DNA of 64,000 nt from Plantago ovata (GCA_028274465.1 CM051457.1:10629908-10693907), one strand, 5' to 3'. Positions 11,650 to 24,782 are shown, numbered from the stretch's first letter. Notes: generated by a model not told the origin, from the sequence alone. Translations and numbers: made by a program.

Positions 11650-12780
11650 AATTTCTTTTATTTTGCACTAAAATCTTTCTCATGTTTTTCATAATGCACT
11701 TGAACCTTTATTTTATTCCAAATTGCACGGAAACCTTTCAGAAATATTTTTAATTTACACAAAGGTTGGATGGTGTTAAATTTTCTGTTAGGGGCAAAAT
11801 TATAACTTAACCTATTTGTAACTTAACCTAGTATCTTCTTCCTTCAGACAATTGACCACTGACATCTCACAAAACTAATAAACCTCAGACCTCAATCCGA
11901 GGTCGACAACAGCAAAAGTCGACTCCTCCTCTACCAGATCGACAACATCAACTCCCAAATCAAATTTCTCTTCTATTCTCTTCTTTTCTTGATCATCGAT
12001 CCCGCCTCTGTGACTTTACTAATTCTAATTCTCTTACAGAAACCCTAATCAAACTGTTTTGGATAGAATGAGTTTGATAATTGTAATCTATATTTTAAAG
12101 CCTTGTTCTTGGTCGTTCTGCAAAGGGAGCTCTGGTAAGAATTCTGAAGCTTGGGTAGTATGTAGTCATATCTAGAGAGTTGCAATGGGGGATGAAGATG
12201 CGTCTACGGGCAAGACCAGTGTTGTACTTCAGATTTTCGAGCATTTGATGCACCCGTGTTTATCGTAGATGCATCACATTTTACGGTCCGAGTATGCTAC
12301 TGTTATTGAAAATACAAAGCTTGTAAGATATGGGATATAAGGGCTCTATTGTATTACCATTTTTGTTCAATTTGTATCATGTTTGAAAATTTCTGAGGTG
12401 TGTAATTTTACATTCTTGTGGTTATTGGAAATTCAAAATTTTTTATTATTGGAATTGTTCCTGTATTTGAATGTTGGAAATGAGTAGAAGATGAAAAATT
12501 AGAAGAGGCAGAATCAGTTGGGAAATTTGGATTATTTAGGAATTTTTGGAATTTATTTGTTCTCTTCTTTTGTGTGTAATTTGAAAACTTTGATAAAAGG
12601 TTTGTGTGTAATTTGAAACAAAAATAAAAGTTTAACGAAAAATTTAACACCATCCAACCTTTGTGTAATTTGAAAATATTTGTGAATGGTTTTGGTGCAA
12701 TTTGGAATAAAACGAAGGTTCAAGTGCATTATAAAAAATAAAAAGCATGAGAAATGTTTTAGTGCAAAATAAAAATTTCC
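11650..12780. mobile_element. Mutator-like non-autonomous element with long TIRs (possible Pack-MULE)
   Basis: The left end (11650 to about 11800) and the complement of the right end (12780 to about 12630) share about 150 bp in the same order: ATTTTGCACTAAAA, ATAATGCACTTGAACCTT, TTTTATTCCAAATTGCAC, then TTACACAAAGGTTGGATGG and TGTTAAATTTT. The flanks are T-rich, with a possible 8-9 bp duplication ending TTTTTTTG (11641-11649 and 12781-12789), as expected for Mutator-like elements. The interior (about 11850-12400) is less AT-rich and gene-like but has no transposase. A short open frame starts at ATG 12184 and I do not recognise it. This could be a captured host-gene fragment. Confidence 0.75.
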
Positions 12781-12899
12781 CTTTTTTTGTTTAATTCACT
12801 ACATGCAAAGTGTAAACTAACACAACAAAGAAAAACCAGAAATCAGCTACAACTGAACAAACTCCAAATAAAAATACACGTTCACCATCTCATGCAGCA

Positions 12900-15800
12900 T
12901 TAAAGCGCATCCAACAGCATCGGATCGTCACCATACAAAGAGGGAAGTAGCCAGTGGAAAAAGCCAGTTGAAGTTCGTCTTTTAAGCCTTTGGATTGAGT
13001 ACTCAACCAACATATTCCACAGTTCACCAACATTCCATTTATGGGACATTATCCACTCGACCACCATTTCAAGCTTTTGCAACTCTTCCAAACCAAATGT
13101 ATAGTATAAAATAAAAGGTCTTGTTGCTTGAGAAGCCGCTAACCACTGAATTACAGCTTTAACTTGTGGATCTCCACCGAAAGCACCACATCCCCAATTT
13201 CCTGTTGCAATACCTACATCACTTTCACTTGTGAGTTGTTGGTCTAAGAAGCCACAAAATGCCTTGTTGGCCTCACGAAGGAGGCACTCAATACTGTATT
13301 GCTTCTTTCCAGGGCTACATAGCGCGTCAATGGCTATTATCCTTGTCTTGCGCCTTCCAAATGAATCAAAACCTTTTTTATCCTCGTGGTCACCAGTAAA
13401 GCGAAATGAAGAAGCATAGCCACTGTAATTTGAGAATCTTTCTGCACCAACAATCTCAATGGACTCGTTATCTGCCATTGAAGACAAGAAAAGCATGCCC
13501 ACAATCAATTCTGGGTTGATCATGAAACGTATCTCTTCCTGCACACAGCCCCTGGTCAGGGAACCACCTCCAAGGTATTTATTTGCAAAATCCACCTCAA
13601 GAGCTTCAACAGACTGATCTTCAATTAAACCACAAGCCCGGACCTATCAAAGTAACCAGTGGAGGAAAGGTACATAAGTATATGACAAGATATTAACAAA
13701 TTGAAAGAAAATCATAGTGGTGAACAGTAGATCAAAGGACAATGTTACAAGTTTGACAGAGTACTCATATTACGTGCTACAATTGTAGAACAGGAGTTGA
13801 GATGCTTATAACAAAAGGCAGATCAGGACACAGGCATTCTTCAATTAATTCATAATAAGTTGCTTCTCAAACATTACCTCCAAGGAGCAGAGAGATTTAG
13901 TAGACTGGGCCCAGAAATCGACCTCTGGATAAACAACACTACGATGGCCATTCTTCAAAGGAAGAACTTTTCGTTCAAACGAGACGTTCCCAGCAGGCAT
14001 ATGTGAGGATATTCTCTCAAAATAGTGAATAATGCATTTTACTTTGTTTTCCAGTTTCAAGTCATAACACTCGTACAGACACCTGAAAATATAACAAAAT
14101 TGGTATAAAATACCTCTCCCTACTTCAAAAAGGCAATGAAATAACAACATTATTGAAGCACAATGAATGGAAGGAGAAAATTATTGAACCCTCAAGGGGA
14201 TAGCTTGAATAGTTTAAACGTTTGACTAGAAATGATCAATTCACAACTTAGGGGTGGTGGGGGGTCAGAAGAACATTAAGATAAAAGAAACAGGACTTTA
14301 TTATCATTATTATTATTACTATTTTCTATTATTATTTTTATTTATTTATTAATTATTTTATAAATTGAAGTAGGAAACCAATGAGATAATAACCCACTGA
14401 AGATGAGCAAATGCAACTAGAAACTCTGACACTAAAAAGGAGATTGCTGCTGACATATTTACCTTCTAACAGTAAAAGTAACTAAAATAAAAGAAGTCAT
14501 CTAATAAAAGAAAAATCACAATAGGGGAAGGCTGCTTTCTCCATAAACAGAGTTTATGAGTAATGGTTGGACATTCAATGGATGTCGGTTCCAGATAATA
14601 GCTTAATCAATGCATCACAATGATAATAAAGTTAGTTTCAGATATTGTAAGTAATCATCAAACTACTCATATCGGACTCAAATGTGCTGCTGACTTCTTA
14701 GAATACTAATTTTATTGGGAAAAAAACACAGAAAAAATAAAAAGATCAAAGTAAAGTGGTGCTACGTTGCTACACCGAAGACAGAGGCCCAGTTAAGGCC
14801 AATACACCAAAGATATGTTCTTAGTTTTCAGAAAGATATGTGTATGATTAGTAATTCTTCACATATTGATCAAGTTCAAAACATAGGCCTAAAAAGAACA
14901 ATTATAACAAAGAAAGAATTGTCAACTATGAACGTAAAATTGAGATTATTAAATTTGCATTCACTTTTAAATTCCTACCAGAAATGTATGAGCTTATGAG
15001 GGAACATTAAAGATGTATCACCAAGCTATATAACCTATGAACATCAATACAGTTGACATAAGTCCACAGATGGAAGTAGCAGGAATAAATTATGCCTTTA
15101 AGATGAGTAAATCATCGCTATGTAAACTCTTTGCTTCCCCTAGATGCATAAGGCACGAAAACATTGTGAAACATATATGATGGTCACTAGATGAACATAT
15201 GACTATTTTCTACAGAATATAATGCTTGTCAACAACTATTGAAAAGAAAAATGATCAAGAGTAATAACATATCAGAGATGCAAATGTTTGCTGAAACATA
15301 CACAAATAAACTATCAAAGTTGATTGTTGGAAGATGTTTGGCACCTCTGTCAGTGGACGGAAACAAGCAAAATAGTGCACAAGTCAGAAGAGCAGCAATG
15401 AGTTCCTGCAATAAGAACAAAACGCTTAGTAATAAAGCAAGCAATGTGGTTGTATTGCATGGTGAAAGAACTTGGATTGAATTGCCTTTCCAGATGGAAA
15501 ACAATGACACAAAGCTTAATCGGAAAACTGTTTGAGGTAAGAAAAAACCAAGATAATAGGAAATATGATACCATCAATGTACTCAAACCAACAGAGTGGA
15601 AAATGCTAATGTGCTAACTGCTAAAAGATAAAGACAACAGTGTTCACATTTTAGGCAACTATTGCAGCTATGCATGTAATGATGTACAGTAATCTTTAAT
15701 TTTTGCTATGTTATTACCATCATACAGAATAATGATCAGATCACAAAACATCACTTTGTTTTGTTCAGAAACAGATTCCAATTTTCATTTTCCAAAAAGA

Positions 15801-17469
15801 AAGGCGAAAGAACTACACATATTGCAAGTGGTTTTTAAACCTACGTTGGGCACTGAATAAAATTGTTTGTACCTGACTAAGTATAACAGTACCAGACTGC
15901 TGTGGTTCCAACAACTGAAGAGCAGTTTCCATTCCATTAATAAGAGGTGCATTTCGATAGTGGTTCTCCAACAATGTTGGCAAGCTGAGCAGTAAAGATG
16001 CAAGTCGAGGAACCACTTCTCCGAACCATGTTCCAGCCTGATCGCGGCTCAACAACTAATAGCAGTAACAACATGCATACATCAACATTGACGCGATTGA
16101 CAAACAGACCACACATGAAGGAATCCGTATTGAAGCTAACGAAGCAATGAGCCAAGAGTATGCGACACCTTGCTATAATAACAATAACAGCAACATAATA
16201 GATAGGAATCATACGATGCAATTATCTTTTTACATATTCTTGTAAGAACTCACACCATGTGTAAATATCACTACCCTGATGAAGTGTTGTTTGCAAAAAC
16301 TTCAGATAAACATGAAGTGATTATATGGAGAATTATCAGCTAAAAGTAGCTTAATATTACGTGAATGAGGTGAGTGTTTGCAAAAGGTGTTAAAATGCAG
16401 CATAAATTGAAACAAGCTGGAAGAAGCAGCAATGAAATAAATCTGATGGCTGCTTTGCAAATAGTGTTTAAAAAATATCCTAAAAAGAAGAAGCTAGAAG
16501 AATCAGCAAGACAGGTGATTATTCTAAATTGTCTGAAAATATAATCAGCTTTTGCAACTGCATGTTAAAAGCTGATTATTATACATTACACAAAACTAGT
16601 TTTAGATGGTCTAACCACACCATTACGCACCCGCCCAGGTTTCAAGGGCATTCCGTTAGTATGTACAAACCTTATATATGAGGAATAACACACCACCACC
16701 CACCCAAATATAAGGTGCAGTTGGAGTGTTTGATTGGCTAACACCAGTTCTTCTCTTCAAATTGTCAGAAGATTTGCACACATGATTTTAAGTGATGACA
16801 CTTGACAGCTATAATTAATTCACAATCAGGCTCTAAAACATACTGAGACTGATTGACGGCCATCGAGTAATGTATGACATAGTAAATAACAAGATGAATA
16901 ATACAAAATCCAGTGAAACTTCTCCCAAACATAATGACTAAATTGAAGATTAATCACACTTCCTAGACCTAGATGATAAAACTCGATGGTTAATAACGAA
17001 CGAAATTCTTCAGTAAGAAGAATGTATGACATAATTCATCAACTAGTATACTTAAATATGAGGACATGAAGTGATAACATAGCCACAAAAATATGCTGAG
17101 TTTATTAAACTGAAGTGACGGAATAAAAGCATAGAAACTCAACATGGCAATTGGATCAGCTATTTTAACAAAAATAAAGAGTAGTGATAGAAGAAGTAAG
17201 TTACATACATCGTCGAAGAAGAGAGAGATGCCTAGGGAAGCAGATGAGCGGAGAGAGGAAAAGCCTAGAGTATTGCGAAGATCGGAGATGGCGAAGGATA
17301 GGGCTTCGCCGGTGGAAACGTTGCTGAGATTGGGACCTTTTGAGAGGCATTTGAATGCTTCGATGAGTGGAGGAGGCCAGTAGAGAGTCGAAGAGCGTTG
17401 GATTACTGGTAAATATGGTAGAATTGAAGCTAATATGAACTCATCTTCTTCTCTTCCATCCATCTCCAT
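12900..17469 (-). CDS. PARG: Poly(ADP-ribose) glycohydrolase
   Basis: Hydrolyses ribose-ribose bonds of poly(ADP-ribose), reversing PARP action in DNA-damage and stress responses. Exons, in order of transcription: 17469-17209, 16037-15873, 15405-15302, 14082-13878, 13643-12900 (TAA). They sum to 1479 nt, a clean frame of 492 aa; plant PARGs are about 500-550 aa. The N-terminal helical region includes PLINGMETALQLLEP. The catalytic macrodomain carries the PARG signature: GGG at about residues 270-272 (in KYLGGGSLTRGCVQEE) and QEE at about 280-282, whose glutamates are the catalytic pair in the family. Further family blocks are KVKCIIHYFERI, EEIRFMINPELI and GNWGCGAFGGDPQVKA. No key residue is missing. 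Start: first ATG of the exon; a second ATG lies two codons later. Introns are up to about 1.2 kb and hold nothing I can identify. Confidence 0.96.
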
Positions 17470-18244
17470 TCTTCTTCCGATAGGTAGGTTCCCTTTTGAT
17501 TAGGCTTGACTTGACGAGTCTGACGACTATGCTCGTTCGGATTGTGGGGTAGAGAATGAGCAATTTGTATAATTTGATTGTTGACCCAACCCCTGATTAA
17601 ATTTATACTCCATAGAACTAACTTTACATTTTACCTTAGGCCTCTAATATAGTCCAACTCCCCCACCCCCCTCAACATACGTCGCTCGTACATATGTTAT
17701 TTTACATTCCTATTCCTATTTGATTTTCACCTTCTCCTCCATTAGAGGGTTTCATGCACTGGTGAATACACCATCAAATTCTCATAATATTCTAGATATT
17801 GTAATTATGCACTACCATACCATAAGTTGTACTGTAATTATTTGGCATAACAAACACCGATGGGAGATGTTTACAGTGGCACAACACTTTGAACAGGAAA
17901 GAGGTGGCTAATGTGGCACAACAAAACCAGCAAGGGGACGTGTTTGAAAGCCTCAAGAACTGGGTACAACAAGTCGACTTTGCAGATCATATTGCAAAAT
18001 AATGCGAATGAAGCAAGTAAGAAAACTTTGGGACAGACTAGTCATAACTCATAATAGCTCCACTCTACATTTTGTTTAGGATGTATGTAAACAAAAAACA
18101 AAAGGTTGTAACTACTTGCGAGTAGATTATATATTCATTGAGACTATAAATTAGTAGTAAAGTTCTCCAAATTTTGGAGTATAAAATAATCAACTGAACA
18201 CAATTTCCTCTGTAAAATAAATTTGCTTACTATTACAGTAGTAG
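17470..18244. other. PARG promoter and FAR 3' flank
   Basis: The stretch between two minus-strand genes holds the PARG upstream region (first few hundred bases above 17469) and the 3' flank of the reductase gene. A short pyrimidine-rich tract occurs at about 17655-17675. No gene seen. Confidence 0.55.
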
Positions 18245-20817
18245 TTATACATTGATGACATGTTTTTTTAAACCAGGGATATGAATGTCCAGAAAATACT
18301 TTCTCCAGTCAATTTTTGTTGCATCAATCTGGAATTCTTGCTTCTCCTCTTCAGACATTGCACTTAGCAACTTCAAAGTGTTACCCGTGTCAAATCTACA
18401 TACACAAATGTAACAAACACAGACTATCATTTTGTATCCAACAATACTACTAGTATCGGGACCGAGCCAGGATTTGAAGTCAGGGGGCTGATACCCTCCT
18501 GTGCTACGGCCCTGGTTCCGTCCCTGACTACTAGAGTATGAAGTGATAGTACATTACATACCTTGAATACAAGAAGCCGGCAAACTCATATATCTTGCAG
18601 AGTTGTTGAGCATAGGCAGCCCTCGCTCTGCATTGATTTTGCGCCTTAACGTGATCGTCATTAATTATGGTGGCCTGCAAGAGCTGTTCTTTGGTGTATT
18701 TGGAGAAGTCACTGAAGTCGCTGAAGAACTTGATTCTACCAACATTTGCAGCAGAGGATGATCCATCCAGTAAAGGTTTCTCATTGAAGTATTCGTACAA
18801 TAGTTCAAAAATGTCTGAGAACGACACTGGATTAACTGAGCTAGATGAGACATGGTACACATTTACTTCTTGTTGTTGCCTGCTGATAATATCCGCCTGC
18901 GCTTCTCCATGCTTTGCTATAGCAGCAATTGTTGCTGCCGCGACCATGTCAACTGGTATCTACACCAAATTAACTAACTAACTTGTAAATAGAATTTGAA
19001 TAACTTTATCTGCTTAACAAGACCTTTTTACGTTTAACACCGTAATAATATATAGAAATGAATGAATAAACAAAGATTGATCAGTAGTTGATGTTTACGT
19101 ACGATATCTAGGTAGACATCTGGATTAGCGAAATAAGCAGGAAGTTGTCCTTTGGCGTAGGAAAAAAGGACAGGGTCAAACATTCGATTTCCCTGTATCC
19201 ATCCGGGGAAAGGATCCGCATAGGTGCTCTCAACAATACTGGGTCTCATGATCAGCAATGGTATGTTACTGTTTGCAGCACTCTGGACTACTCTCATTTC
19301 ACCCATAACCTTGCTTAGTTGATATGCATTACTCAATCCAAAATACTCTGCTCTGAGCGTCGTAACCATATCATGTTAATTTGTAGTCGATGTTGAGACT
19401 GGCTGACCAGAAAAAGTCAAAATGTAACAAACTGTTTTGGAACTGAGTACGTACCTCTGTTGGCCAAGCCTTTTGAGGGTTGTGTTGAGATGAGCTGAAG
19501 CAGCAGCAGCTAATTTGGAAGCCATATCCATCTCTTCATCTGGATTTACGAATAATATCTTCTTATTCTTTTCATTTTCATTCCCAATTGATGTCTCCAA
19601 AATCACCCCTTCTCTACTTCCATTTACATAGGCTGTGTTACCAGTAAAATGAATTTTACTAAATCAACAACACAATTATAATTAACTTAAATTTCACAAG
19701 AAGAAGATTAATTAATTTACCACCTGTTGAAATATGTGTGAAAAGCTTCAGGTTCTTGCATGTCTTTGCGAAATTCATTAGGCGTTGAGGCCCGTTCACA
19801 TTTGTCTCCAGTATCAAGTCGTACCTATCAAATTTACCGATAACCAGTTTCAGCCAGACAGTGTTCGGTAAGATACCACAAACAACACGATGAAATAATC
19901 GCGTACCTTTCGTACATGTTGGTGCTTGCTGCTGAGGCAATAATGAGATTTACCTCATTCTTGATGGAATCAAGAATAACATTCTCACTGTCCATTCCCA
20001 GATTTGGTTTGTTAATGTCACCAGCAACGGGTATCAACTTGTTCTTTACAAATTCTTCATAGTTTTTCCCATGTTTCTCTCTCACATTCTTCAATAATTC
20101 TGAGAACATTATCTGTACTACTAAACTTTTAATTAACCATTCATAAATATATTTAAATTAAAACAAAAGGAAATAAAAATCAAAATAACACAAATGTTTA
20201 CTTCTTTAGTGAATCTTTGAAATGCAGCATCCTGGTTGTTAGCCTTGATCAACAAGTAGATTTTACCCACCAATGTGGATCTTATTAACTTCTCCACAAG
20301 AACTGCAAAATATTCACAAACTAATAAGCTACTTCATATATTATTACTTTAATGAGTTCATGTCAAATATTGAGTTGTTGAAGTTATTATATGCAGCTGG
20401 TCCAGAGTTTGACTAGTAATTAAGCGGAAAAAGAAAATACTTTTGCACCTAAAATTTGACAATGCAAAGTGTAACATAATTAACCTTTAATGGGTTGCGA
20501 TTTGCTCCTAAAGTTTCAAAAAAAGTGTGCGATAGATACGTACCTTTACCAACAAGACCAGTAGCACCCGTAATGAAAATGTTTTTCCCTCGAAAAAAGT
20601 CAAAAATTCCAATGCCGGCGCTGCAACCTGAACTCTCCTTCATGGCTTGTTGTTGAAGATTATTACAAACTATAAGTCGTGATCTCACTGTTTCTTCTGG
20701 AAATATCAAAGTAAAATTCTTAAATCCATTGTAATAGTTATAATTATGATTATAACATTTTTGCTTGGCCAATTTTGTTGAAGGCCATTTTACAAAAGAG
20801 CTTTGGTTTAGCAACAT
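18245..20817 (-). CDS. Fatty acyl-CoA/ACP reductase, alcohol-forming, plastid-type (MS2/FAR2-like)
   Basis: Reduces activated fatty acyl chains to primary fatty alcohols with NADPH, for wax, suberin or (MS2 clade) sporopollenin. Exons: 20817-20544, 20302-20202, 20112-19907, 19824-19724, 19632-19455, 19352-19103, 18959-18562, 18395-18245 (TAA); 1659 nt, 552 aa. The N-terminal ~75 residues are Ser/Asn/Lys-rich without acidic bias, resembling a plastid transit peptide as in MS2. The Rossmann NAD(P)-binding motif GATGLVGK is at about 84-91, and the active-site YxxxK (YQLSK) at about 297-301 in NAYQLSKVMGEM. Other family blocks are STAYVNG, IMRPSIVEST, GWIQGNRMFDP and IPVDMV. The C-terminal FAR_C domain ends HIPGLKKHVINV. 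The exon 4 donor was set at 19723 (ACAG|GTGG) because it restores STAYVNG; using the next GT three bases on would insert one Gly. Intron 18396-18561 hosts a 73-bp MITE. Confidence 0.94.
18446..18534. mobile_element. 73-bp hAT-like MITE with 8-bp target duplication in FAR intron 7
   Basis: Element 18454-18526 is flanked on both sides by ACTACTAG (18446-18453 and 18527-18534). Its ends form an inverted repeat: GGGACCGAGCCAGG on the left, and complement of the right end CAGGGACGGAACCAGG. The 8-bp duplication and the CAGGG-type end are typical of hAT elements. Confidence 0.75.
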
Positions 20818-22631
20818 AGTACTTCCAATTTTGACTTGATAAATAATAATATTATCTTCTCTTCTTCAAGATATATAAATAGAATATACTATAAACACTC
20901 AGTTAGAAGTTCTTGTCATATAATAACAAACTATTGTTATTAAACACCTTTCACTCTATTTCTTTCTTCAAACCCACTTTTTTTTTCTTTGCTTAAAAAC
21001 TACAATGTCCTCTAAATATATCTTGGAATTGACTCTTAAAAAAAGGAAAACAAATCTTGATACCATTTTGTAATAAGAAGTAAATCAACCAAACCTCAAC
21101 TACAAGTTCAGTTTATAACCCTTGATACGATTTCTTGTTTAACCTTGTGAATTGCGTGAAAGTAGAATACGCAAAATTAGGGGGTGAATAGTTTTACGGA
21201 ACGTTCTTGGTCAAAAAAAATGTGAATGAAAGACCTGACCAAATTGAATTGCATCCGTGAATCTAAGAAGAGCATCTAAGAAGTAGTGAGATCGATTCCT
21301 GATCTCTCTCAATATCTCTCTAAATTCGAAACTCCAAGATTGAAATTGATACCCTCACATGCTTTCCCCCGGCATCTGTTGTATTGGATTAAAATTCTAT
21401 TATTGTATGTATTTTTTATAAATAAACTCGATCTCGCTCAATTCGAAACTCCATGATTGAAATTTTGAAGAAGAAAGTTAAGGAACTTGGAGTTGAAAGA
21501 GGTTGGTGTGATCCCTTTGAAGACGAAAGTGGTGTTATTTTTTTGTAAAAAAGAAAGGGTATTGTTAGCTCTAAATTGTGTAGCTCTTTGTAATTCCTAG
21601 CTACTAGTTGAGAAAAGAATAAATTTGATGGCGTGTACATATGATATTGTAAACATATAGTATATTCCTCTCGTCCTAATGTATTTTCTATTTTTATCAA
21701 ACATTTGAATAGGGAGATATATGGTGTAGCTGGAAAAAGATGTAACATGTTGATCAGTTTGGCCTTAATCAAGTGGAATCTCTAGATTAATACGCCCCAT
21801 CTCTCTGATTCAATTAATGCATACATTTACTTCTGGGTCAGTTGTTAGTTTATTTGTTTATAGAAAAATTAAGTAGTCTAAAACCTTCTTCCACACAATT
21901 AGGTAATAGTAGTACTAAGAGATTGTTTTTGTTTGGCACATAAGTATATGTCAGTAGACAAAAGGCTGAGGGAATATCTTTGTACACACTCAATTCCCTC
22001 TCCAGACATAACTTCTTCCCTCTCCATATTCCAACATGTACTGTACCAATGATACCACCATAGACTATAACTCAATACTCATAATAAACCAACTTTATTG
22101 AATACTGTATCAAAAGTTAGTAATCAACTACAACTTCTCAATTCTTTTATTACAAAAAAAGACAAGGATCTCAGCAAGTAAATTAAATAATAAAGAAAAG
22201 GTTCCATTTTACCTAAAAGGTTACTATTTATGGTTTCCTTCATGCATCCCACAAGATATCATAAAGAGAGTAAGAGAAACAGAAGCTTAGAATCTGATTC
22301 CAAACAAGCCTAATTTAAGGTAACAAAAGGATCTATTCATCAGTATGAGATAATGGACGATTGTTTTATTGTCTAAGACTTTTAACTCAAACAAGCTATG
22401 CATCAAAAATTGTCTGTCACTTGATAATATTTTACATAATCAGTTCATTCTTTTTTGACCTATAACACATACTATATACGGTCAGATGAGAGGTAGTATG
22501 AACAACAGAAGAAGAATCAAAGAAACAAGCAAATCTAATAGCTACAGCTGCTAGTTTAACATACTTATTGAAGGAAGCTAAGTTGAGTTTACTTTCACTT
22601 GAACACACGATTAACATTAATTGTCTGTCTC
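20818..22631. other. Divergent promoter region between FAR and APS2-like genes
   Basis: The 5' flanks of two divergent genes. AT-rich with runs of T/A. The word ATTCGAAACTCCA.GATTGAAATT occurs at about 21324 and about 21440. A 118-codon minus-strand open frame (21416-21772) has no protein-like features and I do not call it. No other gene seen. Confidence 0.55.
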
Positions 22632-24782
22632 ATGTCTCCTGCTTCCACATTGTCTCTCAAGATCAATAATCTCTGTTACAGATCGGGTTTGGTTACGAGG
22701 AATTCACAACACGGGGAGTGCCCGTATTCGTTGTTCCCTCCTGCAAACCAGGTAATTTGATTATCCAACTTTCAGTTTTCCTTGCCTTGGTGTTTATGGA
22801 CATAACGTTTTTTTTTTGGTCCAGAGTGTTGCAGCAATAGTGTTTGGAGATGGATCTTCACAGCCATCCAGGCTGTACCCACTAACAAAGAGAAGATCCG
22901 AAGCAGCGATTCCTATAGCAGGAAACTACAGACTAGTCGACGCAGTTATTAGCAACTGCATTAACAGTAACATAACCAAAATCTACGCCCTGACGCAATA
23001 TAATTCCACTTCTCTTAATTCTCACCTCTCAAGAGCTTACTCTGGAGCTCGTCTGTCAAAGGAGGGGCTCGTTGAAGTTATCGCAGCATGTCAAAGTCCA
23101 GAAGAGAACAGCTGGTTTCAGGTTCCATACATAGCAGCTAGTATTTTCAGTATTGTTCATTAATATGAACATGTTCTGAAATGTGCTATTTACTGCTTTA
23201 CCTGTTTCGCTATTTCGTCGTGTTTTTTGTCACTACGGTATCTTTAATAAAATATATGTGGTGTATAGGGAACTGCAGATGCAATAAGGAGGTGTTTATG
23301 GGTGCTGGAAGAGTATCCAGTAGTCGAGTTTCTCGTTCTTCCAGGTCATCATCTCTATAAGATGGACTATCAGAAACTTATAGACGCTCACCGCAAGAAC
23401 AAAGCTGATATAACCGTCTCAGTGTTTAGTGGGAAGAAAGATAAGGAGGATGTAGGACTCGGGGTTTTTAAACTAAATGCGCAGGACCATGTTGTCGAGT
23501 ATAGAGAAGATTCAGCTGAATTGACAGTAAATGTCTGAATTTCCTTTTCTCTTCTACTGTAAAAGAAAAAAGATGCTTAGTTTACTAGTACTTCTATTTA
23601 ACTTTTGTTTCAGGTAAATTTTGATGATGAAAATGAGACTTGTGATTTTCCCAGTATGGGAATCTACGTGATCAATAGGAGCGTAATGGTAAAGCTTTTA
23701 GCTGAATATTATCCCACCGCGAATGACATAAGGACTGAAGTGATCCCTGGTGCGATTTCTCTTGGAATGAAGGTAAGAGTTAATCTAATGTTGTATCATC
23801 ATTTAAAAATAAAAGACTCTGATTCCTTAATATTGAATTTCTAGATTCATGCTTATCGATTCGAGGGGTATTGGGAGGATATGAGAAGCATAGGAGCATA
23901 CTACAGGGCAAATATGGAGACTATACAGAGGAAAAACAAAGCATATAAGTCAGTAACTTTAATTGAGTGTACGTCTTACCTGATCAATATATCTGGTAAT
24001 TAACTTCCACCGGCTAACTTCATCTTTGTATGCGAAGCAGCTTCTACGATAGAGGTTCTCCTCTCTACACTTTGCCACGCCATCTTCCTCCAACGCTTGT
24101 AGGTGATGCAGTTATCACAGATTCTGTTATCGGGGATGGCTGCATTCTCAGTGTATGTAAAAGATCTATGTTGAAGCGCTCTTTTATTGTTCAATCTTTC
24201 TTGTTTGTCTCTCTCTATATATCTCATTCAGTCACATGAACCTTGTTGTGTCATCTTTACAAGCAGCAATGCAGGATAAAGCGGTCAGTTGTTGGTATGA
24301 GGACAAAGGTCGGAGACAGAAGTATTATCGAAGATTCAGTCATTCTTGGTTCTGATTCCTATCATCAAGTATGCATGAGGGGGTATTCCATTTGTTTCAC
24401 AAAACTGGAGAAAAACAAAAACAAATGAAAGAATTAACAATCATTAAAATGTGCAGAATGGGAACATTGATGGGGAAATAGTGACAGGCAATACTAATAT
24501 TCCAGTTGGAATCGGGGAAGGCTCGCTCATAAGGAAAGCTATAGTCGATAAGAATGCAAGAATCGGTAAAAATGTCATGGTATGCTCAGTTTCATAACAA
24601 CATTCACCTCAACAAGCTGAACTAAGATCTTAAGTCACGATAACATGAGTATTTTTGTGCAGATCGTAAATAAAGACAATGTGCAAGAAGGGGACATGGA
24701 GGCTGCTAATGGATTTATCATCACAGGAGGGATTGTTGTAATTGTAAGGAGTGCAGTCATCCCAGATGGGACTATTGTCTAA
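22632..24782 (+). CDS. APS2: ADP-glucose pyrophosphorylase small-subunit-like protein (APS2 type), probably catalytically impaired
   Basis: Related to the plastid enzyme that makes ADP-glucose for starch. Exons: 22632-22751, 22825-23121, 23269-23526, 23614-23772, 23845-23948, 24041-24152, 24267-24368, 24457-24579, 24663-24782 (TAA); 1395 nt, 464 aa. Exon 1 encodes about 40 Ser/Asn/Arg-containing residues with few acids, resembling a transit peptide. The nucleotidyltransferase fold follows, with [35 protein letters not shown] and SMGIYVI. A C-terminal left-handed beta-helix follows with repeats such as SVIGDGC, SVVGMRT and [13 protein letters not shown]. Odd points: the glycine-rich loop usually read GGGAGTRL is [11 protein letters not shown] (47-57), and the catalytic Asp of GDHLY is His here ([10 protein letters not shown], His166). 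As I recall it, the same His is present in Arabidopsis APS2, described as inactive, so this looks inherited rather than a fresh mutation. Acceptor 24266 was chosen because it keeps [15 protein letters not shown] aligned with the family. Confidence 0.92.

Noticed and set aside
14715..14999. 94-codon open frame inside a PARG intron
   Set aside because: No protein-like features; lies within the intron 14083-15301 that joins PARG exons in frame.
19721..19724. Alternative exon 4 donor of the FAR gene three bases downstream
   Set aside because: It would insert a Gly in the conserved STAYVNG block; the upstream GT restores the family sequence.
21416..21772. 118-codon minus-strand open frame in the FAR/APS2 spacer
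   Set aside because: Low-complexity, no recognisable domain, AT-rich like the surrounding spacer and partly built from a local short repeat.
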